64,000 nucleotides of DNA. Source: Protopterus annectens. Lineage: Eukaryota > Chordata > Ceratodontiformes > Protopteridae. Below the pieces are notes generated by a model that was not told the origin of the DNA, ran no database searches, and saw only the letters and a list, made by a program, of their open reading frames with translations. The stretch's first letter is position 1, and every line of letters begins with the position of its first letter. The stretch covers positions 1,784,781,339 through 1,784,845,338 of the forward strand of contig NC_056743.1 of NCBI RefSeq assembly GCF_019279795.1, given 5' to 3'. Below, one piece after another: positions 1 through 10,155 of this stretch. The position numbers and the translations under genes were made by a program.

Positions 1-308
1 GCAGGTTCTTGGAGGTTATGGCATGGTTCTTGGTGGACAGAACACTTCCTGGGGTTGGGTGTAAGGTCCTTTTCTGTAGCCCCTAAAGTGTATATGGAAA
101 AAGGAAGATTAAAACAATAATTAGGTGGCATAAACATGTAATCTCCATTCTGAATAATATATATAAGCAACAGAATACTTGTTATAAAAATGTCACCTAT
201 GAAACTAAGTCTCCTTACCAAATAAACATTTACAATATAGACCTTTCCAATTCATAGTAAGTTGACTCTGAACAGCTCTACTTTCTGCTGCTGAGGTTGG
301 AAAGTACA
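1..308. other. Unclassified flank left of DIRS copy A
   Basis: AT-rich sequence with no coding signal and no repeat that I can match elsewhere in the window. It ends at a GTT trinucleotide (309-311), where the left terminal repeat of the DIRS element begins. Confidence 0.4.
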
Positions 309-311
309 GTT

Positions 312-519
312 GTGTACACTTACCATAAATGTAGATGTTCGAGTGTCTTCACTGTTGCAGTCATGACTGTAGGGTTCTCCCCTGCCGGCAGGCAGTCCTC
401 GGTCGGCCAGAATCCCAAAGTCTGGGTCCGGCGTCGGCTGTTCAGCCACACTCCCCGACGTCAGAGCGCCAGGAGTACAAAGCTGACAGCCGACGCCATG
501 TTCTCCAGTTTTTCTTGCC
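312..519 (-). repeat. 3-prime inverted terminal repeat of DIRS copy A
   Basis: From about 353 onward this stretch is the near-perfect reverse complement of 5488-5650; both contain the palindromic block GTCATGACTG and the GCCGGCAGGC block. The outermost 40 bases differ between the two ends, as in DIRS-1, where the terminal edges are copied from the internal complementary region. The boundary is set by GTT at 309-311 and by the start of complementarity to 649-692. Confidence 0.8.
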
Positions 520-644
520 CCAGATGTCAGGAGTCCCAAAATGAATAAGGTCCCATACCCTTTGCAAATACACCTCAGAAGAAGGGTGAAAAAAGGAACC
601 ACACAAAAGTAAAAATAAGAGGGGACAGGAGGGAGGGAAACCCA

Positions 645-748
645 GACTGCAACAGTGAAGACACTCGAACATCTACATTTATGGTAAGTGTAAACAACTG
701 TACTATGTTCATCGTGTTTCACTGTTGCAGTCATGACTGTAGGGTAGA
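645..748 (-). repeat. Internal complementary region (circle-junction copy) of DIRS copy A
   Basis: The first half (645-692) is an exact reverse complement of the outer left edge (315-362). The second half (711-748) is the reverse complement of the outer right edge (about 5637-5673). The region therefore reads as the two element ends joined head to tail, the arrangement expected if it acts as template for completing the ends of a circular DIRS intermediate. It lies just inside the 3-prime terminal repeat, as in DIRS-1. Confidence 0.8.
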
Positions 749-776
749 ATCCCAAAGCAGAATGAAAGGGAGATGG

Positions 777-1826
777 TCATAAAGAAGAAGGGGCGGCTAA
801 AAGGCCCTGCAAGACTGCAGAAGCAAAGCCTGCCCTAGACTTAGAGTAGAGAGGTAGATTGTAGTGCTTTGAAAAGGTATGCACTGAACTCCAAGTTGCA
901 GCTTCCAAAATGTCTTTGGTAGGAACTCCCCTGAGGAAGGCAGCGGAAGTGGCAGCAGCTCTGGTGGAATGAGTCCCTATACTCCCTGGGATTTGCTTTC
1001 CATGGTGTGAATAGCAAAATCCGATTCCATGAGCAATCCATTTAGAAATGGTTTGTTTTGAAATGGCTTTACCTTGGGAACTTGAAGCATAAGAAACAAA
1101 CAATTGCTCTGATTTCCTGATGTCCTTGGTTCTGTCCAGGTAAAAGCGTAGTTGTCTGTGTACATCCAAGGAATGTAAGATCCTTTCCCCTTCAATTTGA
1201 GGAGTGGGGAAAAAAGTTGGCAAGTGAATAGTTTGATTTAAAGCCAGTTTGGAAACCACCTTAGGCACGAAAGTAGGATTAGTCCTTAAAGACACACTGT
1301 CTAGATGAAAAATAATATAGTTGAGATCCCAAGCAGGAATGGGAGGAGATCTAAGGGGCCTTAAGTTCTTAGCTCCTCTGAGAAACTGTCTCATGAGCTG
1401 GTGGGAAAAGATTGGAGGGTCTGTATTATAATGAGAAGAAATAGCAGAGGCATGTATCTTAATGGAAGAGAAAGAGAGACCCTTATGTAAGAGGTCTGTC
1501 AGGTAAAGTAAAATCAAAGGAATGTTAGGAAGAAGAGGATCAGAATCCTGAGCCTGCATCTAGGAACAAAATCTTTTCCATTTTCCTGCGTAAGATTTTC
1601 TAGTGCTAGGACGTCTGGCTTCTAAAATGACATCCATAACCTGCTTGGGTAGGAGAGAATGAATCAAAGACCCTGGATTAACCAGGCCGCCAGGCTGAGA
1701 GTTCTGACATGGGAGTGTAGAACCTGACCCTGGTGTTAGGACAGAAGGTTCGGAGTCTGTGGTAAAACCCAAGGGGGCTCCAGACAAAGGTTTTTCAGAG
1801 TTGGATACCAAAACTGTCGAGGCCAA
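777..1826 (-). pseudogene. DIRS copy A tyrosine recombinase, broken and internally deleted
   Basis: Two minus-strand pieces (1560-1826 and 777-1559) are in line but separated by a stop at about 1560. The N-terminal piece has the core-binding motif TRKSYAGKWKRF. The C-terminal piece carries the catalytic HxxR as HSTR and a final HY (HYNL) as the likely nucleophile, typical of DIRS recombinases. Compared with copy B (33281-34280), about 40 residues are missing between NYI and IFHLDSVSL. The lost part corresponds to the copy B stretch containing SARKVSEL, which holds the first catalytic Arg. Known role of the family: strand exchange to integrate the circular DNA. This copy is probably inactive. 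Confidence 0.8.
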
Positions 1827-2600
1827 TTTCGGGCCAGCAAGATTATCATCTTGGGCTTGTCATGTTTGATCTTTAATAATACCCGTGGAAGAAGAGGAAG
1901 AGGCAGAAAGGCATACCCCAAGAGGTTTCTACAACTGAATGATAGTGCATCTACTTTCCAAGCCTGTTCGTGGAAAGTCCTGGTGCAAACAATCTGTAGT
2001 TGATGATTAAGGTGGGATGCAAAGAGGTCTATTTGAGGACATCCCCAGACTGCTGTTATCATCTTGAATATTTTGGTGTCCAGCATTCACTCGTGTGGGT
2101 CCGAAAGGTTTCTGCTCAGACTGTCTGCCAGGAAGTTTTGCTTTCCTGGTAGAAACTGAGCTTGAAGGTCCAGATGGCAAGCTAGAGCTGTGTTCCACAG
2201 ATCCATGGCTAGTCTGCAAAGGGGGTAGGAATGAGATTCCCCCTTGCTTGTTTATGTACCACATAACTGTGGTGTTGTCTGTCCGTATCAGTAGTTGTCC
2301 TAGTTGAAGGCCAACAGAGCTTTCTGAACGGCTAACATTTCCTTTAAATTGATATGCAGATGCTTTTGATCCTTTGTCCAAAGGCCCTGTAGACAGATGC
2401 CCTGAAAATGGGCTCCCCATGCAAAATCTGAGGCATCTGTGTTTAGTATCCGAGTGGCAGGAGGCAGACAGAAGGGTTTTCCTTTGTTTAGAGTACATGC
2501 CTTGGACCACCAAAGGAATTCCTTTTGAAGACAAGGCAGGACGGAGATCAGTATGTCTAAACTGTGGCAATGCTGAGACCATACACTTTTTAGGTACCAC
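1736..2600 (-). pseudogene. DIRS copy A RNase H and DLFAS region, frameshifted
   Basis: This is the C-terminal part of the DIRS pol polyprotein, split between frames. RNase H acidic motifs are visible: TDAS (in the frame that starts upstream at 3022), a Glu in NLKEM, then RTDN in the 2007-2600 frame followed by WYINKQGG. Next comes IDLFASHLN, a segment that follows RNase H in DIRS elements and recurs in copy B as DLFASPLN. The frame changes near 2300 and again near 2040. RNase H would remove the RNA strand of the hybrid during reverse transcription. Confidence 0.7.
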
Positions 2601-3557
2601 TGTATTTTCCTCATATGTAGTCTTGCATATGGTATGAGAAGGATGCAGGAGACCATGTAACCCAAAGCCTGCAGGAATCTCCTTGCAGATAGCTGAGTTA
2701 AAGTTGCCAAGGTTTTGAAAGTTGAAGCCAGCTGTAACTGTTTTTCGTATGTCAGAAATGCCATCTGGGTTGTTGTGTTTAGAGAAGCGCCCAGAAAAAT
2801 TATCCGCTGTAAGGGTGTCAAATTTGACTTTTTTATGTTTACAGTGAATCCCAGGAACTTGAGAAGATTCTGAACAAACTTTAGATGCTGGAGTAAGACA
2901 TCCTTACTGTCTGCCTGAATAAGACAGTCGTTCAGATAAGGGTAAATTTGAATTCCCTTGAGTCTGCAATAAGCTACTACTGGAGCCAGGCATTTGGTGA
3001 AGACCCCGGGTGCAGTAGACAATCCAAAGGGCAGCGCAGAGAATTAAAAGTGCCTCGATCCGGCCTTGAACCCGAGGTATTTTCTGCGGTCATGACTGAT
3101 GGGAATGTGTAAATATGCCTCCTTTAAATCTAAAGTTACCATCCATGCATTTTTGGTCAGCATTGGAAGTAGCTGCTGTAGAGTAAGCATCTTGAATTTT
3201 GGTATCTCTAGAAAAGTGTTCAAGACTGACAGATCCAGAATGGGTCTCCATGAATTTTGCTTCCTGGGGACTAGAAAGAGCCTTGAGTAAAAACCTTGTC
3301 CCATCTCTGAAAGTGGAACTAGTTTTATGGCTTTCATAGCCAAGAGAGCTTCCACCTGGTTTAAGGCCTCTGTCCATTGATGTTTTGGAAGATCTGGCCA
3401 TCCGCTTGGCCTTGGTAGGGTATGAAAATGGAATTTGTAACCTCTTGAAACCACATCCAGAACCCACTTGTCTTGGGTTATATAAATCCAATTTTGGTGA
3501 AAAAGAGAAAGTTTTCCTCCGAGAGGGGCTTCCAGGCAAGAAGTTCCTGCAGCCCAA
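2300..3557 (-). pseudogene. DIRS copy A reverse transcriptase, frameshifted
   Basis: Two main reading frames (3044-3454 and 2300-3022) cover the RT domain. In order they show LVPRKQNSWRPILDLS (fingers), motif A as TLDLKEAYLHIPI, FTKCLAPVVAY, and motif C as YPYLNDCLIQ. The break falls near 3030-3044. DIRS RTs normally carry an Asp pair in motif C; here the first is Asn (YLND), and the same substitution occurs in copy B. An upstream alternative frame runs to 3557. Family function: copying element RNA into DNA in the nucleus or cytoplasm. Confidence 0.8.
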
Positions 3558-3566
3558 CAGAGGGAG

Positions 3567-5354
3567 TCATTGAGTCTGTTTCCTATGAGTTTGCGGCCTG
3601 TCCTCTCCTCCCCTAGGGGTGGAAGCAGTCCACTGTCTTGGTCTATAAGAGGCTTGTGTTTGAGGCCTTCCTCGGGATCGTCTGTATCTACCCCTCGGAG
3701 GCCTGTCTGAATTGGGAAAGGACCAATTTTTAGTAGGCCAATTCCTACTAAATCTGGGTGGCTGTACTTGTAAGAAATCTTTAACTGTTTGCATGGATTT
3801 TGCCTTGTCCTCCATCTTCTTTATCACTTCTTCAGCTTTAGATCCAAACAAAACATTATGCTGAACAGCAGCATCCAATAATTTAGCTTTTACTTGATCT
3901 GGCAAATTTTGTTCCTTTAACCATGCATGCCTTCTAATTACTGTGCCCGAGGCAGCAGCCCTACAAGAAGCCTCCAAGGCATCAAATCCACAGTGTAAAC
4001 CATGCTTCCCAACTTGTTCAGTGGCATGCATTAAGTCATGTAATTCCTTATCTGCACAGGCGGAAATGGAAGTTAGCTTTTGCTTTAAAACAGACAGGAG
4101 AAATTGCTTGTATTTCAGCATATGAAACTGACAGTTTAAAGCCCTAATAGATAAAGTAGCAGAAGTGTACACTTTTTTGCCCCATCTTTCTAAAGATATG
4201 GAATCCTTCTCAGTGGTAATGGGGTTTTTAGCAGAAGCGGCCTTAACTCCCTTAGGACCCTGAGAAATGGTTTCAGGGTCAGCAGAAGGGTTCTTGTATA
4301 AAAACTGGTGGGAATCAGGAACCCTGTAATATCTGTCAGGCTTAACAGGAGTTGAGTCAGGGGTTAAGTTAGCCTCCGAAAAAGCATCATCCACAATATC
4401 CAAAATAGGAGGAATAGCCAGGGGTATATGTTGGGGAAGAAGAAGAAAATCCCTTAGTCTTTTCTTAGATTCCGAATACTCCTGTCCTTCCCAGTGGAAA
4501 TGTTCCCTCATTTCATGCAAAGTTTCCCCAAAAGAGAAGTCCTCAGGGGGAGAAGCTGAAGGAATGGATTCTTCACCATCAGAATCCTCATAAGGAGGGA
4601 AAGAATATTCTTGGTCAGAAGAAGAAACTGAAGAAACAGAAGCCTGATCAGAGAAGTCATAATAAACTTCCTGCCTTGGCCTTTTATCTGGAGGGGGATG
4701 TGAACCCCTAATCATAGTAAGCAAGTCCTCCGTCATCTTAAGTAACTGTTTCTGTGACTTGGGAGCCGGATCAGAAGAGGCCTGTGTTGCAGTCTTTGAT
4801 TTGGAAGGAGTCTTTGCCTTTGTCTTTGGCTTTGCCTTTATTAGAAGCGGAGTAGGCCTGAAAACCCCTTCGGAAACCGGTACCTGCACAGCGGCTCCGG
4901 ACCCATCTGAAGGAGCATTGTCAGAAGGTCCTGCAACAGAAATATTCAAAGGCCTAGTTGGCTCCTCGTGGGAGTCCGTTTTGGCCATCGGTTCCGAAAT
5001 GGCCGACGACAGGGGCTGCAAAAGCACCTCACTGACGACGGCCGAACCTGAAGCTGGCTCTGCTTGAACAATATCGTCTGATTTGGACCTCGGAGGCCTG
5101 TCTTTGTCCTTGCGTCGTTTGTGAACTCCAGTAGCCGGAACCGTATCCAACGACATTTTGTAATTAAAACGCCTACCGAAGTAATGAAATGCAAAATCAT
5201 ACCTTCGTTTAATTGTACGTTGATTGAATCTAGCACAAAACCGACAACTAGCTACGTCGTGGTCAGGGCCTAAGCAAGGAATACAGTAAGAATGAAAATC
5301 CTTATGAGGTATTTGCTTCCCACATGAAATACAATTATTAACTTTTTCTGACAT
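3567..5354 (-). CDS. DIRS copy A gag-like ORF1 protein (595 aa, intact frame)
   Basis: An uninterrupted 595-residue frame occupying the first ORF position of a DIRS element. The N-terminus (residues about 8-45) is Cys-rich, with CISC, CIPCLGPDH and CRFC pairs and a His, suggesting a zinc-binding module. A long low-complexity, Ser/Pro/Lys-rich linker follows (about 80-280), then a conserved helical part with SLERWGKKVYTSA and YKQFLLSVLKQ. The C-terminal tail is Arg-rich (PRGRYRRSRGRP) and may bind nucleic acid. The helical part has clear counterparts in copy B (RYGKHTLSSATFTLRSLNY). The start is the first Met of the frame, just inside the 5-prime terminal repeat. By position and composition it is the presumed particle/nucleoprotein of the element; no enzymatic motif is seen. 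Confidence 0.75.
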   Translation of the reverse strand: MSEKVNNCISCGKQIPHKDFHSYCIPCLGPDHDVASCRFCARFNQRTIKRRYDFAFHYFGRRFNYKMSLDTVPATGVHKRRKDKDRPPRSKSDDIVQAEPASGSAVVSEVLLQPLSSAISEPMAKTDSHEEPTRPLNISVAGPSDNAPSDGSGAAVQVPVSEGVFRPTPLLIKAKPKTKAKTPSKSKTATQASSDPAPKSQKQLLKMTEDLLTMIRGSHPPPDKRPRQEVYYDFSDQASVSSVSSSDQEYSFPPYEDSDGEESIPSASPPEDFSFGETLHEMREHFHWEGQEYSESKKRLRDFLLLPQHIPLAIPPILDIVDDAFSEANLTPDSTPVKPDRYYRVPDSHQFLYKNPSADPETISQGPKGVKAASAKNPITTEKDSISLERWGKKVYTSATLSIRALNCQFHMLKYKQFLLSVLKQKLTSISACADKELHDLMHATEQVGKHGLHCGFDALEASCRAAASGTVIRRHAWLKEQNLPDQVKAKLLDAAVQHNVLFGSKAEEVIKKMEDKAKSMQTVKDFLQVQPPRFSRNWPTKNWSFPNSDRPPRGRYRRSRGRPQTQASYRPRQWTASTPRGGEDRPQTHRKQTQ

Positions 5355-5487
5355 CGGACTGGAGCAAGAAAAAGTTTCTAACGGGTACTTAGCTTTGAGT
5401 AGGAGAAGAAAGTCTTCGGACTGAAGTTTGTTCAGAAAAAATTGTCAGGAGTCAGCCGACCGGCACTTGCGAACTGCTATCACTGCA

Positions 5488-5674
5488 CGGCAAGAAAGAC
5501 TGGGGAACATGGCGTCGGCTGTCAGCTTTGTACTCCTGGCATTCTGACGTCAGGGAGCGTGGCTGAACAGCCGACGCCAGACTCAGACTTTGGGATTCTG
5601 GCCGACCGAGGACTGCCTGCCGGCAGGGGAGAACTCTACAGTCATGACTGCAACAGTGAAACACGATGAACATC
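5488..5674 (-). repeat. 5-prime inverted terminal repeat of DIRS copy A
   Basis: Reverse complement of the 353-519 block, including the shared GTCATGACTG palindrome near 5641. Its outer edge matches the second half of the internal complementary region up to about 5673 and then diverges, so the last dozen bases of this end look lost or mutated. Confidence 0.75.
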
Positions 5675-5676
5675 TA

Positions 5677-6094
5677 GACAGATTCTTGTGCTTGTTCATT
5701 TTTATGTTTTAGGTATTCCACCTTAAAGCCTTCGATGGCACAAACCAATGAGGCAGAGCTCACAGTCTGTTTTATTTAGAAGCATGTCTTCTAACAAGTT
5801 TTTTTCTCTCTCTCTCTCTTTCTCTCTCTCTCTTTTTAACAACTGGAAACACTGCTGATTTCCCAGTATGGGGATGGGTGGGTCTGCTCTCTTTGAATAT
5901 CATAGATATTTTTTTTATATGTTGCTTAACATTTGAGTGAGAGAGGTAATTTTTTTTTTTTTCCCATAATAAATCTTTATTGTTATATTATTTTCAAACA
6001 CAAATAAGAACAAAAATAACATATATTCACAAAAGATGGTGTAGGTTTTTGCTAATTTTTAATGCAATGTGCTAGAATTCTTAAATGTTATGTA
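5677..6094. other. Intergenic DNA with a CT-rich microsatellite
   Basis: No coding signal. A (CT)n/(TCTCTT)n tract lies at about 5803-5833, and a poly-T run sits near 5950. Confidence 0.5.
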
Positions 6095-6300
6095 TTTTTT
6101 TATTTATCCTTTGTTGATCATGTTAGTCCCACTAGCCTAGTGGCCACTTTTCAGCAGAGACACAATGAAGTATTTCTACTAATGGGGAAAGTTGGGCAGG
6201 CTATTAAGGAAATTCCCTACTCTTTTTGATAAGTTACATGGGATGGATCTTTTAGATCGACATGAGTTACCACCAACTCAAGCAGATGAGAACTAGGTTT
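6095..6300 (-). repeat. SINE family 2, tail part, minus orientation
   Basis: The reverse complement shares several blocks with 18925-19155 and 47890-48120: a CATCTGCTTGA-like block, a GGTGGTA block, then AAAGATCC and an AAAGAGTAGGG-like end. These blocks in this order, found three times, define a dispersed repeat. Only the 18925 copy keeps a tRNA-like head. Confidence 0.6.
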
Positions 6301-9300
6301 AAATATTTTTTATGTTTTTTCCTTTAAGCTGCATCAGTCATGTTGTGGTGTTTAGTGTTAATATTTTTACTCAATGAAGAAAAATGTTATCCATCAGTAG
6401 TAAAAGTTATGTTTTATTTACTGTTTACATACATTTTCAATTGCATTAGTTGTGTGTTTTTTTTCCCCACAGATAGCAGTTTTATGTCTTTATTTTATTT
6501 TTGTAGGGGTTTGCTTTGGGTTACTTTGTATTGCCACTTTTTTAATACATGTGACTTTTTTGTGTTCACTGCTTGGTATGACAGATGGGTCCACAGCAGA
6601 AGGTTGCATATAGAGTGTCACAGCTCAGGACAAAGTCCAAATAATACTGATGTGGTCAGTATGTACATACATTTCTAGTGACAAAGATAGCCAGGATGAA
6701 AAAAAATACATTGTTAGCCATTGCAATGCAAGAAACAGCAGTTCTCATTTAAGTGCCCTAGCAATGAACACAAATCTGGATACAAATACATAAACACAGA
6801 CAGATAACTACATGTATATATACCCATACAGATTCATATTATTTGTGACCACTTCAGTGTCAGAAGTAGCGGCACTGATTACTGTCAAGAGTCTGCCTAC
6901 ATTCTAGACCTAATTTAAGATCACTGAACAGAAAAATAAGTAGGTTGAGAGCCTACAGAAACCATAGCTCATGAAATTCCATGGTACTCTCAAAGGAATG
7001 CCAATTCCATGGCATGCAATTACAGAGCAAGGGAGAAGAAGCCTGTAATGCAACACTAGATGCACATGTTCAAATACTGCAGCTTCTGTTTTGAGGGTTA
7101 GCCCCTAATTTCCCTGGTTTAACTATATGATTTCCCCTTAACTGCAGGTACTAGCTCATGTGCCGCATTTCAGTAGTGGTTTCCTGCACAAGGACAGAAC
7201 TCTCTTTTTTCTCATCTTCAATGCAGCCATTTGAGGAGCTTCCTCGTTTGTTGGTCATACCAATATATTGTTTGAAGGTGCTTGTTACTTCTTACAAATA
7301 AAGTACATGCCAATGTTGCTATTTATTCAGTATATGCAGATACATACTGATGCAATTCGATCACACCTACCAGTCAACTGGCTGCCCGTCATCATTGTAG
7401 CAAGAAATATCAGCATACGTGGAACAAAGGAAAGTGGTGAGAATAACCAGGAACAACATGGTCAGCTGAACAGGAGCGACAGATATACAATACTGAAAAC
7501 AAAAAACAGTAAATGTTACTGTATTATATTTCCTAACCCAGTAAGTACATTAGGCAAAAGCCTATATGAAAAAACCAGACAAAATTAGACTCGCTTATTA
7601 AATCATTTATATTCTCACATATCCTAGTTGGTCGTGCATTGCACTCATTTCTGGAAATGTCCTGATGTCCTAATCTATTTGAAATGCACCGCTGCTTAAT
7701 TACAATTTAATTTCTAAGCTTGTACAATAGATGTAGGCAGGAAAAGTCAAGATGTCACTAATCATAAATTCCACGTGCTACGTGGCTGCTCATGCTGTCA
7801 CTGCAGCAATGAGACTATCACCTCCTACCCTGTCAGGTGATCACTAACTTATCATCAGGGAATTATTCAGGGGTTCATCTTCCTGCACCAAATGACCAAA
7901 GGAATCACCTATTCACTCCTCAGCACTTACCTCCATAAACCCACAACTAGCACTCACAAGCTACAGATTTTAGCACACAAGGTCTGAATATTTATGTTTA
8001 ATTTTCCAAATCAGAACACTCGGATGTGTAGTCTTCCTCCATATTCATCACAAATCCAGTCTCCTCACCTGCACCTTTATTTAGAAATTACAGTGTAAGA
8101 AACTGCCAAACTCTAATCTACTCCCTCTCCTCTCTGTATAACTAATCTCACAGGCTCTCTTACTGCCATCCAGCTTTCGTTCTGTATTTGTAAGCACAGG
8201 TTATACTCAGAAAGCAGTGCATTCTGTAAATACATCCATCGTATAATTTATTTCAGCCTTAGAAACATTTATACAGAAAATATAAATGTATTTGTTTATT
8301 AAATACTGCCAAATCCCCACCTTGGGGGAACCGATATGCAAAATCCTACGCCTTTACCTTCTGGTACAAATCAAGGGTGATTAATATGAAGCTGAAATAC
8401 TTACCCAGATTCTGTTTAGTCCTGCACTACATATGAAATAGCTAAAAGTTCAGTTTAGTTTCATTTTAGCGGTATGTGGTACAGTATTAATATGATGAAT
8501 TATGAAATCTGGAACAGTTTTACTCTTCCTTTCCTTGTCAACATTGAAAAAAGTCCAAGTAAATAAATAAATACAATATAAAAACATGGAAAGGTAAACC
8601 GTCTGCATTATCATAATTCTGACATCTAAACGTCTACCGTAGTCCAGTATTAGAACATAACTCCTGAAGCAAGTTTCTGTCAGCAGATTAGCATAATCTA
8701 AAGAAGACACAGTCATGAGAAGATACACAGAGTAATTTGAAATACTGTTATCCGCATTAACTTACAGGTAATAAATTTAACCCTACATCTACACTGTAGC
8801 TACAGGAAGTCAACCCACTATCAAAACTGTGTATCCCTACACTACCCTGTGTGGCCCTACATCATAGCCCAACAGCCCACTGTCATCTGTGACCCACACA
8901 CATACCTTCTACCCACCACCACTCAGCTTTGATAAACCCCTTTGCGGGTCTCTATGTGGTAGCCACCCCTGCAGTATAAATGCTTATGTCAGTCCCTATT
9001 ACTGACCTGGGGTACCCTTGGTGCACCCAGCTATCCTTAGCACAGTATACCAGTGGCACCTATTGTATCCCTATCCCTGTACAACTTGTACTGTTCAGTA
9101 TACTTATGGTGACCCACTGCTGGTGATTGCTAGTCTACTGTTCCCAGCAGTCACCAGCCTTGAGCTATTTCTCTCATTTCCCCTAGGTGTCATCATGTTC
9201 TCAAGAAGTAGCAGATGGCAGAAATTTGACAGCATCCGTTAAGGTACGGGCCCTCAAGACCCTTGAGTACCTTCTGTTTGAGACATGTGGAGATCACCAG

Positions 9301-9909
9301 TCACAGCAAGGCCAAGTCTGGGAGACACTGGTTCACAAACATTTTTGTTGTTGGTGGGGAAAGGTACACAACACAGCAGTGGCATAAGTGTGTTGCCAAA
9401 TTTATCAGGTGGGCCTACAAGAAGGCATGCAGCAATGCAGCAGGGTGGTTTGTGTATGACCTCCCACTGCAAGCCTAACAGATGAGGATGAGTTCCTAGT
9501 GTCCCTACATTGAGATGAGAAAGACACAGGTATCATACCTGAAAAACTGAACACGGGTACCAGGAAAAAGCTAGTCCTGACACATTTCAGAGGGAGATTC
9601 AGTGGTTTAGTAATCATAACGAATGTGCACATAAAACAAATAGCAGGCCACATATCCCAGTCAAGGCATTTCTCAAAGGTACAGAAGGTGTGCAAGCACA
9701 CTGGAATAGTACAGGAGATAAGCATCTACTTTGTAGCTGCATATTCTGTATGACTGTTTGCATGCATAACTTAGAGCCTCATATGCATCACAGGTATTCA
9801 TATTTACTCTCTTCACAAGCTAGACCGCTGCTACAGTGACACTTGTACAGGTAGATAGCTTCAGAGGTTTGCAGGTACTTACTATGCTATTGAGCTATTT
9901 GGATCTTAA
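6301..9909. other. Intergenic DNA, nothing recognised
   Basis: Short open frames here (for example 6340-6678, 7268-7588 and 9018-9480) have no family motifs and no splice or promoter context that I can support. The 9187-9480 stretch is mildly less AT-rich and open on the plus strand, but I cannot name it. Confidence 0.4.
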
Positions 9910-10155
9910 GAATGGTGCAGTGGTAGCATTGTCACCTCACAGCAAGAGGTTCTCTGGTTCAATTCTTGGCTGAAGTGCCTTCTGTGTGGAGTCTGTATGT
10001 CCTCCCTGCAGTCGTGTGGGTTTTCTCCGGGCACTCCAGTTTCCTCCAACCTTACAAAGACATGCATCTGGAGCGTTTCTCCCTGGGCCTCCACTTAAAA
10101 TTGGCTTTGTTCCAAGTCGGACTTTCCTGATTAACAAATGTTAAATAAATAAAAA
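9910..10155 (+). repeat. tRNA-derived SINE, tail type A
   Basis: The head has an A-box-like GGTGCAGTGGTAGC, the CACCTCACAGCAAGAGGTTC block and a B-box-like GGTTCAATTC. The tail ends in a block with GTCGGACTTTCCTG and an AAATAAATAAA terminus. The same tail, reversed, is at 56045-56110. Confidence 0.7.

Larger units (their letters stand above)
309..5676 (-). mobile_element. DIRS-type tyrosine-recombinase retrotransposon, copy A
   Basis: Read on the minus strand this element has the order of vertebrate DIRS1-like elements: gag-like ORF (3567-5354), reverse transcriptase and RNase H (about 1736-3557), then a tyrosine recombinase (777-1826). It is bounded by inverted terminal repeats (about 312-519 and 5488-5674), and an internal complementary region lies just inside the 3-prime repeat. 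DIRS elements integrate through a recombinase acting on a circular intermediate, so they carry no LTRs and make no target-site duplication; I see none here. The gag frame is open, but pol and recombinase are cut by stops and frameshifts. The recombinase also lacks a segment, so the copy is probably not autonomous. Confidence 0.9.

Noticed and set aside
2095-2637. Plus-strand ORFs over DIRS copy A RNase H
   Set aside because: They are shadows of the minus-strand coding frames.
3099-5067. Plus-strand ORFs over DIRS copy A RT and gag
   Set aside because: Shadow frames opposite well-supported minus-strand motifs.
9018-9485. Possible Myb/SANT-like ORF of a DNA transposon on the plus strand
   Set aside because: Only a vague Trp/Lys-rich resemblance; no ordered motif and no neighbouring transposase were found.
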